Positions 1 through 6,772 of a stretch of DNA of 64,000 bases are shown piece by piece. The position numbers and the translations under genes are program-made. Within the stretch, counting starts at the first letter, position 1. Every line of letters begins with the position of its first letter. The stretch is from Micromonospora lupini (GTDB lineage: Bacteria > Actinomycetota > Actinomycetes > Mycobacteriales > Micromonosporaceae), in the NCBI RefSeq assembly GCF_026342015.1, contig NZ_JAPENL010000004.1:61292-125291 (forward strand), given 5' to 3'. The notes under the pieces are model-generated. The model saw only the letters and a list, made by a program, of their open reading frames with translations, made no database searches and was not told the DNA's origin.

Positions 1-300
1 CTTCCCGGCCTCGGCGCCTTCGGCACGTTCACGACCGCCGTGATCATCCTCGCGAAGATGATCGGTCACGACCGGGGCCAGCTCGTTGCCGCCGATGAGC
101 GGTACAAGCAGGAGGTCAGGGACCACGCGGCCACGCAGGTCGAGTTGGACCAGGAGCGTGAGGCGCGGCGCCAGGCCGAAGACTCCGTGGCTGGTCTCGG
201 CCGGAAGGTCGAGGCGTTGACCGAGCAGATCGTCCGGCAGACGGAGCGGATCACGCACCTCGAGCAAGAGGTGTCCAGACTGAACGGAGCAGCGGCATGA
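1..300 (+). CDS. Membrane-anchored coiled-coil protein (5' end missing)
   Basis: The reading frame is open from the first base, so the gene starts before the window. The first roughly 20 visible residues are hydrophobic (GAFGTFTTAVIILAK) and look like one membrane segment. The rest is a long charged helix with heptad spacing, likely a coiled coil. Small proteins of this type lie near holins in actinophage lysis blocks, which fits the collagen-like and holin-like genes that follow. The stop overlaps the next start (ATGA), so the two are probably translationally coupled. Function is not known. Confidence 0.7.
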   Translation, partial: LPGLGAFGTFTTAVIILAKMIGHDRGQLVAADERYKQEVRDHAATQVELDQEREARRQAEDSVAGLGRKVEALTEQIVRQTERITHLEQEVSRLNGAAA

Positions 301-926
301 GGCGGGGCGTACGAGAGTCGACGGTACGGCGGTGGCCGCGCGGCCGGGTGGTCGCGCTGGCGCTGTTGATCGGTCTGACCTGCGGGCTGATGGGGTACGC
401 GCTGCGGTCCGCGACGGCCCGTACAGGTGCCGCCGAGCGGCGGGAGGCGACCGCGGTGACGGTGGCCGAGCAGCTGTGCGACCAGGTACGCCAGGCCGGC
501 ATGACGTGCGTCGAGGACCCCGCCGAGCTGCGCGGCGACCAGGGCCCGACCGGTCCGGACGGTCCGGCTGGCCCCTCCGGGCCGTCGGGGCCATCGGGTC
601 CGGCTGGGCCGTCCGGACCGCGGGGCTCGGCAGGTCAGCCCGGCGCGACCGGTCCGCCTGGAGAAGACGGCGCTGATGGGGTGTCGCGCGCCGGCGTCGC
701 CGGCGTCGCTGGCGCCGCCGGCCCAGCAGGCCCCGCAGGCCCGGCAGGCCCGGACGGTCCGCCGGGGCCTTCCGGGCCTGCGGGGCCACCCGGGCCGTCC
801 GGGCCTCCGGGCGCCGACGGCGCGGCCGGCCCGACATGCCCGGACGGTTATCACTCGCAGGCCGCGACCGTCCTGACGACCAGCGGCACCAAGCAGGTCA
901 CCCTGTGCGCTGAGGACGAGGAGTAG
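297..926 (+). CDS. Collagen-like phage fibre protein with N-terminal membrane segment
   Basis: 209 residues. A basic N-terminus and a hydrophobic stretch at about residues 18-36 are followed by a short linker and then a long Gly-X-Y collagen-like repeat from about residue 78 to 178, rich in GP and GPSGP units and interrupted once near residues 128-143 (VSRAGVAGVAG). The C-terminal cap contains two cysteines. Collagen-like triple helices are common in phage tail-fibre and virion accessory proteins. The N-terminal anchor suggests a membrane or envelope location instead. It overlaps the preceding gene by four bases. Exact role unknown. Confidence 0.75.
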   Translation: MRRGVRESTVRRWPRGRVVALALLIGLTCGLMGYALRSATARTGAAERREATAVTVAEQLCDQVRQAGMTCVEDPAELRGDQGPTGPDGPAGPSGPSGPSGPAGPSGPRGSAGQPGATGPPGEDGADGVSRAGVAGVAGAAGPAGPAGPAGPDGPPGPSGPAGPPGPSGPPGADGAAGPTCPDGYHSQAATVLTTSGTKQVTLCAEDEE

Positions 927-934
927 ACGGCCGA

Positions 935-969
935 GACGCTAACGCCTGCCCTACCTGATCGTGGGCGGC
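935..969 (+). promoter_or_regulatory. TAAC-type leaderless promoter before the holin-like gene
   Basis: GACGCTAACGCC at 935-946 has its TAAC exactly 30 bases before the ATG at 970; the intervening TGATCG at 956-961 sits where a -10 element would lie. The same arrangement occurs before 6645, 24530 and 57862. No Shine-Dalgarno is visible, so the message is probably leaderless. This is not a normal sigma-70 -35 box. Confidence 0.5.
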
Positions 970-1290
970 ATGGATCTCATTGCCTGGGTGCAGGACACCC
1001 CGTCGTGGGCGCTGCTGGTCGGCGTCGTCACTCCGTTCCTCGTCTCGATCGTCAACCAGCCGCAGTGGTCGAAGCCCGTCCGGCAGACCGTCGCGGTGCT
1101 GGTCGCGGTCGTCCTCGGCGTCCTCGGCTGCCTGGCCGACGGGACGCTCGGCGACGGCATGACCGTGCTGCAGGTGATCACCGTGGTGGCGGTCGCGTCG
1201 CACGCCGCGTACAAGACGGTGCTGCACCACGTGACCACCCCCATCGAGGAGGCCACGAGCCGGCGCAAGGATTACGACCTGGCGTCCTAG
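970..1290 (+). CDS. Holin-like small membrane protein
   Basis: 106 residues with two to three hydrophobic segments (about 12-28, 40-60 and 66-82) and a charged C-terminal tail ending in RRKDYDLAS. Size, topology and position next to a collagen-like phage gene fit a phage holin, which would permeabilise the membrane for the endolysin at 58056. I chose ATG 970 rather than GTG 961 because the TAAC promoter motif places the predicted transcript start at this ATG. The same promoter motif precedes the endolysin operon. No holin signature is decisive, so the call rests on topology and context. Confidence 0.55.
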   Translation: MDLIAWVQDTPSWALLVGVVTPFLVSIVNQPQWSKPVRQTVAVLVAVVLGVLGCLADGTLGDGMTVLQVITVVAVASHAAYKTVLHHVTTPIEEATSRRKDYDLAS

Positions 1291-1796
1291 TCGCCCTGCT
1301 TGTCGCGTTCCTCGCGACGCAGGGTGGCGAAGCGCTCCTGGTGGAGGGCGGCGAGCCGGCGAAGGGACACCTTCTTCGGGTTGCCGCCCGCCGCCTGGAC
1401 CAGGCGGGCCCATTCGGGCTGGAACTCCTCCGCGAGGCGCTGGAGCGCGCGGCGCCGGGGTGAGGCGTCCGCGTCGACGGGCTCTGGGAGCTCGTTGATC
1501 GTCTGTCGTTCGGCCCGGGCGGCGTTGCGGATGGCCTGCCAGCGGCGGCGCTCATCGACTGGCTGGCCGGCCCGGTCCCGCTTGTCGGCCTGGCGCAGCA
1601 GCCAGGACAGGGTGCGGACCGTGCGGCCGCGCAGCGCCGGGTGGTGGAGTACGGCGCTGAGGGCCGCGGAGTGGTTGACGAGCAGGTAGTGAGTCAGGGC
1701 CTGCCGGAATTGGTCGTCGTCGGCCTGCGCCAGCTGCAGTAGCGCACGCTGGAACCGGGGATCGTGCTGGACCTCCACCTGCCGCCCTTCGCTCAC
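1287..1796 (-). CDS. Hypothetical helical protein
   Basis: 169 residues, GTG start, charged and predicted mostly alpha-helical, without membrane segment or cysteines. The region around residues 45-75 (HHPALRGRTVRTLSWLLRQAD) could hold a helix-turn-helix-like fold, but I see no clear motif. It is convergent with the holin-like gene and overlaps its stop by four bases. I do not recognise the family. Confidence 0.55.
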   Translation of the reverse strand: MSEGRQVEVQHDPRFQRALLQLAQADDDQFRQALTHYLLVNHSAALSAVLHHPALRGRTVRTLSWLLRQADKRDRAGQPVDERRRWQAIRNAARAERQTINELPEPVDADASPRRRALQRLAEEFQPEWARLVQAAGGNPKKVSLRRLAALHQERFATLRREERDKQGD

Positions 1797-2086
1797 GGGA
1801 TCGCGCAGGCAGCATAGCCGCGTACAGGGCGCATGCCCCGGGAGGTCGCTGGTGTGTGTGATCAGGGTCTAGCATGGGTGGGACGGGCCTTCCCTGGCCC
1901 GGCCTGAGTGGGCAGCTGCGGCTGGATTTGCTCGACGATCGGTCTCCGGTTGGTCGGGCGCCCCTTGCGGGGTCCTTCCGTCCGGTCCAGCCACCCGTCC
2001 GTGGAGCGCAGTCGCTCGCGCGATGAAGCGGACAAACAGGTCGATCGCCGGGGAGGGCCCTCTTCAGTTCCGGCCGCCCGCCGCCA
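1797..2086. other. Intergenic stretch with no gene recognised
   Basis: Divergent upstream region between the minus-strand gene at 1796 and the bet promoter. Open frames here are short, overlap each other on both strands and lack a ribosome site. A promoter for the minus-strand gene should lie here, but no convincing -35/-10 pair stands out. Confidence 0.4.
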
Positions 2087-2161
2087 AGTGCGCAACAACT
2101 TGCGCACTGTCGATCTAGGCAGGTAGACTATGTGTGTGCGGGTGACAGTAACGTCGCCCGC
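2087..2161 (+). promoter_or_regulatory. bet promoter with TGCGCAA operator and 5'-terminal hairpin
   Basis: Perfect inverted repeat AGTGCGCAA-CAAC-TTGCGCACT at 2087-2108. Its right arm supplies a -35 (TTGCGC, 2100-2105), followed after 18 bases by -10 TAGACT (2124-2129). The predicted transcript begins near 2136 and carries a hairpin at 2138-2161 with GCGGG/CCCGC outer pairs and an inner GAC/GTC stem, a diverged relative of the GAGCG hairpins. A repressor on the inverted repeat would block RNA polymerase. Confidence 0.65.
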
Positions 2162-2205
2162 CTTCACTATGGGCCCCGAGAGCGACGGGGCTACGGGAGG
2201 CAACC

Positions 2206-3531
2206 ATGACCACGGACACCATTCCCACCGACGAGACCGCGGACGCGGACGCGGTGGAAGAGGGCGTCGTCGTCGACGAGGCCCCGACGCAGAGCCGCGA
2301 CGTCGCGGTCCGTCCGGCCGCCGCCGGCGAGGTAGCCGTCCTGCCGACGGCTCGACCGGCGGTGGCGCGGGCCTACACCGACCCGCAGGGCGTGATCCAC
2401 ATTCCGACCCCGGTCGCGGGCATCGAGCTGAAGTTCACGTCGACCCAGGTGACTCTCGACGCCGCCCAGCTGACGCTGCTCGCGCCGCTCGGCATGAAGG
2501 CCGACTACGACCCGAAGCAGGTCGCGATCTTCCTGATGACGAGCCTTGAGCGCGGTCTGGACCCGTGGCGCAAGGAGGTCTACCTCTTCCAGTACAAGGA
2601 CTCCACGGCGCCGGGTGGGAACCGCTACGTGTCGCACACGGGCATCGGCGGGTTCCAGGGCCTGGCCGAGGACACGGGTGAGTACGTCGGTCAGGTCGGC
2701 CCCCAGTGGTGTGGCCCGGACGGGCAGTGGATGGACTTCTGGCCGCACCGCGACCGGGCGCCGGTCGCGGCCCGGGTCGGGATCCTCCGCAAGGGCTTCG
2801 ACGGCCCGGTGTGGGGCGTGGCGATGTACGACGAGTACGCCGCCACGAAGGACGTGTGGAAGGGCCCGCAGGGCGAGCGGTACAAGGCCGGCGTCGAGGT
2901 CACCGCGCAGTGGAAGCCTGCCGCGCTGGGCGGCAAGCCGGCCGTGATGACCGCGAAGTGCGCGGAGGCCGCCGGGTTCCGCAAGGCGTTCCCCCGGAAA
3001 CTGTCCGGCCTGTACGTCACCGAGGAGTTCGACAAGCTCCGCGAGGCGGAGAGGGCCGCGCAGGAGGAGGCGGCGCGCGAGCGGCGGCTCGCGGCGATGG
3101 AGCAGGCGCAGGCGGCGGTTGTCCGGCCGACGTCGCCGGGGCCGGCGGCCCGGGCGGCCGGTTCCCGCCCGCAGGCGCAGCCGACCCCGCCCCCGACCGC
3201 CGCGGCCGCGGCCGCGGAGAGCGCGGTGCCGGTCAGCTCGCCGGTGGCCAGCGCGCCGGCGGGCGATGACGTGCTGGGAATGCTGCGGGCGGAGTTCGCC
3301 GAGCAGGCGACGATCTGCGGGATCGCCCAGGCCGCTTTGGGGCGTCGCTGGGTGGCGCAGTTCCGGCGCAACGTCGAGGACTTCGACGAAGCCCAGATGC
3401 GGACGCTGGTCCACGCCCTGCGGGAGATGGTGGGCGGGCTGTTGCGGTCGGCGGGCCGGACCGCAGAGGCGGACGCGTACGCGAACGCCCCGGACCACGC
3501 GCCGTTGGACGTCTTGTTCGGCCGGAAGTAG
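2206..3531 (+). CDS. bet: Bet/RecT-family single-strand annealing recombinase
   Basis: 441 residues. The core at about 85-275 carries Bet/RecT features: GLDPWRKEVYLFQY (117-130), the SHTGIGGFQGLAEDTGEY region (143-160), and the C-terminal core KCAEAAGFRKAFPRKLSGLY (251-270) followed by EEF. The N-terminal 50 residues are acidic and disordered. After residue 275 comes a charged helix, a Pro/Ala linker and a short C-terminal helical domain. It should anneal single-stranded DNA made by an exonuclease, for which the Cas4-like nuclease downstream is the natural partner. The start at 2206 has GGGAGGC about eight bases upstream. Transcription is probably repressed through the operator at 2087-2108. 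Confidence 0.88.
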   Translation: MTTDTIPTDETADADAVEEGVVVDEAPTQSRDVAVRPAAAGEVAVLPTARPAVARAYTDPQGVIHIPTPVAGIELKFTSTQVTLDAAQLTLLAPLGMKADYDPKQVAIFLMTSLERGLDPWRKEVYLFQYKDSTAPGGNRYVSHTGIGGFQGLAEDTGEYVGQVGPQWCGPDGQWMDFWPHRDRAPVAARVGILRKGFDGPVWGVAMYDEYAATKDVWKGPQGERYKAGVEVTAQWKPAALGGKPAVMTAKCAEAAGFRKAFPRKLSGLYVTEEFDKLREAERAAQEEAARERRLAAMEQAQAAVVRPTSPGPAARAAGSRPQAQPTPPPTAAAAAAESAVPVSSPVASAPAGDDVLGMLRAEFAEQATICGIAQAALGRRWVAQFRRNVEDFDEAQMRTLVHALREMVGGLLRSAGRTAEADAYANAPDHAPLDVLFGRK

Positions 3532-3536
3532 CGGGC

Positions 3537-3950
3537 CTAGAAGAGCCCCGCCGACACCGCGTTCGGCGGGGCTCCTGGGCACACCCGCGAGTACCAGGAG
3601 TCGACCTGCTCGGCCGTGGTCCCCGCGTCCGGGCTGGTCTTCCACGCCTTCCACATGTCCTCGTAGCGGGCCAGCACCGTGTCGAGTGGCCAGCTCAGCC
3701 GGTCGGCGACCACGTCCCACGTTGCGCCGGCGGACAGTTCCAAGAGGACGGCGCGGTCGAGCAGTTGCAGTGCGAGCAGTCGGGCGCGGCGGGCGGCGGT
3801 GATGTACTCGCCGGGTGCCGCGTGCTGGTCGGTGCTGGTGGGTGCCTGCTGGATGAGGTACTCGGCGGCGTCGCGGACCGCGTCGACGTGGGCCAGGCGG
3901 GCCTGGGCCCGCAGGGACAGCCCCTCGGGGGGTGCGGCGTCTTGGCTCAC
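3537..3950 (-). CDS. Hypothetical HTH-like protein
   Basis: 137 residues from GTG 3950, which has an AGAGGAG ribosome site five bases upstream; longer in-frame starts lack one. The protein is mostly helical. Residues around 85-112 (ATWDVVADRLSWPLDTVLARY) look like a helix-turn-helix. It lies on the opposite strand between bet and the exonuclease gene. Its 3' end contains the strong stem-loop at 3543-3574, so coding and terminator functions overlap. Family not recognised; a small regulator is possible. Confidence 0.6.
   Translation of the reverse strand: MSQDAAPPEGLSLRAQARLAHVDAVRDAAEYLIQQAPTSTDQHAAPGEYITAARRARLLALQLLDRAVLLELSAGATWDVVADRLSWPLDTVLARYEDMWKAWKTSPDAGTTAEQVDSWYSRVCPGAPPNAVSAGLF
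3543..3574. terminator. Stem-loop downstream of bet
   Basis: Perfect 12-bp inverted repeat GAGCCCCGCCGA / TCGGCGGGGCTC with an 8-base loop just after the bet stop. No T-tract. It lies inside the 3' end of the convergent gene. Confidence 0.6.
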
Positions 3951-4100
3951 GCTGCTCCTCTTCCGTCGGTCCGGGTGGTCCTGGTCGGGTGCCCTGCTTC
4001 GGCAGCGGGGTGCTGGGGCTGAGAGGAGCAGCCGCGGCCGGTCGGGAGGGGCCCGTTGAGTATCAGCTACCGGGGTGGCCTCCGGGGTCACCCTACCTTG

Positions 4101-4226
4101 GTGCGCAACACCTTGCGCGCTTTCGATGATCTAGAGTACGTTTAGTCCGATACAGAAGCCCTGACCCGCGCATACCGTGCGGGCCCGGGGCCGCTCGGCG
4201 AAGAGCACGACGGGTGAGCGACCCGT
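4101..4226 (+). promoter_or_regulatory. Exonuclease promoter: operator plus GAGCG hairpin
   Basis: Operator GTGCGCAA-CACC-TTGCGCGC at 4101-4120, whose TTGCGC at 4113-4118 is followed after 18 bases by TACGTT (4137-4142), a possible -10. The exact 15-base hairpin CGGGTGAGCGACCCG is at 4211-4225 with an extra A-T closing pair. Unlike most copies it lies about 60 bases inside the predicted transcript, 22 bases before the start codon. Confidence 0.6.
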
Positions 4227-4248
4227 CGACAGTTGGAAGGGCAACCCC

Positions 4249-5511
4249 TTGACCTCGGTCTCTCTGCCACCTCTGGTGGCACAAGCCGCGGCCATCCTCA
4301 ATCAGGGATGGCCCGTCGGCCCGTTCCCCGCTGTCTGCACGTGTGGACGGTCCGCCCCCGACCACCTTGACGCCCTACCCGCCGGCTGCGCCGGCTTCCA
4401 GCTCGACCCCGCGTGGGAGCTGGCCGGCCAGGCACACGCGGTCGATACGCGGACCGTGATGTCCGACGTGGCCGAGCACAGCCGGGCCCAGCGAGCCGAG
4501 CGGAAGGCCGGCCCGGGGTGGAGCATCGGCGCCTCCGACGCCGGGAAATGCCGCAGGTCCATCCAGTACCGGGAGTCCCCGCCGGCCGGTTACGTGCCGC
4601 TGCCCGAGGACACCCGCAAGGCGGACGTCGGTACGGCCATCCACGAGGGTGCGACCATCGCCCGGAGGGCGCGCTACCCGTGGCGGATCTACAAGCTTGC
4701 GCTGCGTCTTCCCGGGCTGGACAAGCCCGTCGAGATCGACGAGTACGACCCGATCACCGCCACCGCCACCGATTGGAAGACCTCCGGCGACGGGGCGTGG
4801 GACATCATCGGCCAGCAGGGCCCGTGGCCCGACAACGAAGAGCAGCTCGACCTGTACGGGCTGGCCCTCGACCTGGCCGGATACCCGATTCGCCGGCTGC
4901 GCCTGATGTATATCCGGCGGGAGAACGGCGAGGAGGAAACGTTCGAGTGGCTGTACGACCGGGAGACCGCCGAGCAGTCCCTGTCAAAACTCGTCAGCGT
5001 CGGCACCGCGCTGGACCTCGGCGTCGACCTGCCCCGTGACCGGCCCGGCCCGTCCAGCGACCGGATCTGCCAGCTGTGCCCGGCCCGGGCGCACTGCTGG
5101 AACCTCGACGCCGCGGCGGAGGCCGGACGGTCGGGTGAGTCGTACACGATCCTCGGCCCGGATCCGGACGACCCGACGATCGAGTGGGCGGCTGCCCTGG
5201 TGGCCGAGGCCAACGCCGAGGCCAACGCCGCCGAGAAGCGGAAGAAGGAACTCGTGCCGCTGCTGGAGGGCGTCCGGCCGGGCGAGTACGGCGACTACGA
5301 GGTCTATCGGGGCGCGTCGACCAGCTACGACCACAAGGGCGCGAACGAAAAGATGGTGGAGCTGTGGAAGCTCCCGGAGGCCCTGCGCCCGGCGGCGGAC
5401 ACCCTGCCACGGGCCGAGCGGAGGCGGACCTGGTATACGCAGGTTCGGCTGACCCGGGCCGCGCGCCGTAAGCGCAAGGAAGCAGAGAAGGCAGCGAGGG
5501 CGGCGTCGTGA
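4249..5511 (+). CDS. Cas4-like PD-(D/E)XK exonuclease with Fe-S cysteines
   Basis: 420 residues from TTG 4249, chosen because TTGGAAGG lies about ten bases upstream after the hairpin; longer starts would translate through the hairpin. Visible nuclease motifs are H132 (GTAIHEG), the acidic EIDEYD at 162-167, the D175-W176-K177 triad element and Q199 with Tyr203. Cys101 and the C-terminal Cys274-x2-Cys277-x5-Cys283 resemble the four cysteines that hold a [4Fe-4S] cluster in Cas4 and AddB nucleases. It probably resects DNA ends for the Bet annealase. An N-terminal 55-residue extension has three further cysteines. Its stop overlaps the whiB-like start. Confidence 0.85.
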   Translation: MTSVSLPPLVAQAAAILNQGWPVGPFPAVCTCGRSAPDHLDALPAGCAGFQLDPAWELAGQAHAVDTRTVMSDVAEHSRAQRAERKAGPGWSIGASDAGKCRRSIQYRESPPAGYVPLPEDTRKADVGTAIHEGATIARRARYPWRIYKLALRLPGLDKPVEIDEYDPITATATDWKTSGDGAWDIIGQQGPWPDNEEQLDLYGLALDLAGYPIRRLRLMYIRRENGEEETFEWLYDRETAEQSLSKLVSVGTALDLGVDLPRDRPGPSSDRICQLCPARAHCWNLDAAAEAGRSGESYTILGPDPDDPTIEWAAALVAEANAEANAAEKRKKELVPLLEGVRPGEYGDYEVYRGASTSYDHKGANEKMVELWKLPEALRPAADTLPRAERRRTWYTQVRLTRAARRKRKEAEKAARAAS

Positions 5512-6038
5512 CGTTCATCAAGGTGCTCGACCTGCAGCCGTGGGTGGACGCCGGGGTGATCGATGCCAAGGACGGCGGCCCGGGATCCTGGTCGCAGGCG
5601 GGCCTGTGCGCGCAGACCGACCCGGAGGCTTTCTATCCCGAGGGCGGCCGGTCGGCCGTGCCCGCGAAGCGGATCTGCCAGGGCTGCGACGTACGCCCCC
5701 AGTGCCTGACGTACGCACTGATCACCGGGGAGGAGCACGGCGTCTGGGGTGGCGCGTCAGCGAACGAGCGGCGCGGCATGGAGGTGCCCGAGCCGCCGAA
5801 GACGGCGAAGCGGCCTGCGCGGTCGGCTCCGGCGCCGGCGGCGAGTTTCTATCACCTGCAGGCCCGTCGGCAGGCCCTCGCTGTGCGGATGATGTCCGCC
5901 GGCGTTTCGGCCGAGGTCGTGGCCGTGGAGACGCAGCTGGCGGCGGACACGGTTCGCCGGCTGTGGCGGGAGCACCAGGCCGTCGACGGCGGTGTGGTCG
6001 ACGGGCCAGATCCTGCGCCCGAGCAGCTCGCCGCATGA
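5508..6038 (+). CDS. WhiB-family Fe-S transcription factor
   Basis: 176 residues, GTG start overlapping the exonuclease stop. The four cluster cysteines are Cys34, Cys57, Cys60 and Cys66 (C-x22-C-x2-C-x5-C), followed by GVWGG at 78-82, the diagnostic WhiB turn. Residues after about 90 form an AT-hook-poor linker and then a helical segment (about 125-160) that resembles an HTH, making the protein longer than most host WhiB proteins. Phage WhiB proteins can alter host sigma-factor interactions, but the target here is unknown. Co-transcription with recombination genes is inferred from the overlap. Confidence 0.9.
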   Translation: MTFIKVLDLQPWVDAGVIDAKDGGPGSWSQAGLCAQTDPEAFYPEGGRSAVPAKRICQGCDVRPQCLTYALITGEEHGVWGGASANERRGMEVPEPPKTAKRPARSAPAPAASFYHLQARRQALAVRMMSAGVSAEVVAVETQLAADTVRRLWREHQAVDGGVVDGPDPAPEQLAA

Positions 6039-6048
6039 GAAACGAGCA

Positions 6049-6071
6049 CGGGCCCGGCGTGGCCGGGCCCG
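6049..6071 (+). terminator. Terminator after whiB-like gene
   Basis: CGGGCCCGGC / GCCGGGCCCG stem of 10 bp with a 3-base loop, ten bases after the stop codon. No clear T-tract. Confidence 0.55.
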
Positions 6072-6180
6072 CTGAACAGCTCGCAAATGGACGAGGAAGA
6101 CCCTACCGCAGCGAGCCCGGCGGGCTGGGAATTGCGGGCCGGCGTGGTGTGGCGGCGCAACACGCCCACCGCGTGCGTGA

Positions 6181-6211
6181 TTCTGAATCAGAAAGGGTGT
6201 AGAAACTTGGC
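6181..6211 (+). promoter_or_regulatory. Palindromic operator and -10 for the small RHH gene
   Basis: Perfect palindrome TTCTGAATCAGAA at 6181-6193 followed by TAGAAA (6200-6205), a -10 that would start the transcript at or next to the ATG at 6212. This layout suits autorepression by the RHH protein it precedes. Confidence 0.45.
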
Positions 6212-6430
6212 ATGGCTGGCACGAAGACGGGACGACCCACGAAGGGTGGCACTCGCCACTCCGTGCGCTTCCCAGAGGATCATCTCGCCCGATACCAACG
6301 CGAAGCCGATGAACTCGGCATACCGGTGTCGGATCACGTCGCCAACCTCGCGGCACGCGCTGCCGGCCTGCCGGAGGCGTGGCCCGCACCGGCCCCCGCA
6401 GACACACTGCCGCTGGAGTTCGCGGCCTAG
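6212..6430 (+). CDS. Small ribbon-helix-helix-like DNA-binding protein
   Basis: 72 residues. After a basic N-terminus, RHSVRFPEDHLARY (15-28) could form the beta-strand and first helix of an Arc/MetJ-type RHH fold, followed by a second helix (VSDHVANLAARAAG, about 39-52). The start is probably leaderless, since a -10 lies seven bases upstream. The palindrome at 6181-6193 is a plausible autoregulatory site. It sits between the recombination and replication genes and may control either. Confidence 0.6.
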   Translation: MAGTKTGRPTKGGTRHSVRFPEDHLARYQREADELGIPVSDHVANLAARAAGLPEAWPAPAPADTLPLEFAA

Positions 6431-6607
6431 CAGCAACAACTACAGACAAAAAGCAACGACGGCCGCAGCCCGAGTTTCCCGACCCAGCGCGACCGTCGTT
6501 CCAGTCCCGAGGAGCCACCACGTGTGCAGCCCCTGGGGTGTTGCTTGTGTGCCCATGATGGCACACGGCACGCCTGCACGCCTAGCAACCCGGCCGTCCC
6601 GGCGGCG
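6431..6607. other. Intergenic region before the replication operon
   Basis: No gene recognised. AACGACGG (about 6456) and CCGTCGTT (about 6489) form a distant inverted repeat, and GTGTGCC/GGCACAC at 6547-6566 forms a short stem. Neither looks like a strong terminator. Confidence 0.35.
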
Positions 6608-6644
6608 CGACGTTAACCCCGCGCGCCCGGTACACACCTGCGCC
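6608..6644 (+). promoter_or_regulatory. TAAC-type leaderless promoter of the replication operon
   Basis: CGACGTTAACCCC at 6608-6620 with TAAC 31 bases before ATG 6645 and TACACA (6631-6636) in the -10 position. Same family as the sites before 970, 24530 and 57862. Confidence 0.45.
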
Positions 6645-6680
6645 ATGACGACCCCCCGTGTCTGTGGTGATGCCTCATGA
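6645..6680 (+). CDS. 11-residue leader peptide MTTPRVCGDAS
   Basis: A short frame beginning at the predicted leaderless ATG and ending in TGA that overlaps the next ATG (ATGA). It is the first link of a chain of coupled starts leading to the replication initiator. Too short for homology; the case rests on the ATGA coupling and promoter position. Confidence 0.35.
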   Translation: MTTPRVCGDAS

Positions 6681-6772
6681 CCTCACAGAGCCCTATTGGC
6701 GAGTGGTTCCACTTCGGCGAATTGCCGATGACCGACATCCCGAATCCTGTTGCGCAGGGGGCGGCCGCATGA
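6677..6772 (+). CDS. 31-residue coupled small peptide upstream of the initiator
   Basis: Frame starting MTSQSPIGEWFHFGELPMTD and ending in TGA that overlaps the initiator ATG at 6769 (ATGA). Upstream it is coupled to the 11-residue peptide in the same way. It contains an aromatic core (WFHF). It could be a real microprotein or only a ribosome-loading leader that sets initiator levels. Confidence 0.4.
   Translation: MTSQSPIGEWFHFGELPMTDIPNPVAQGAAA

Noticed and set aside
2191..3720. Minus-strand open frame of 509 codons opposite bet
   Set aside because: Shadow of the Bet recombinase gene, which carries clear family motifs on the plus strand.
4249..5511. Cas4 of a CRISPR-Cas adaptation module
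   Set aside because: No cas1, cas2 or repeat array is present; the pairing with a Bet recombinase points to a phage recombination exonuclease.
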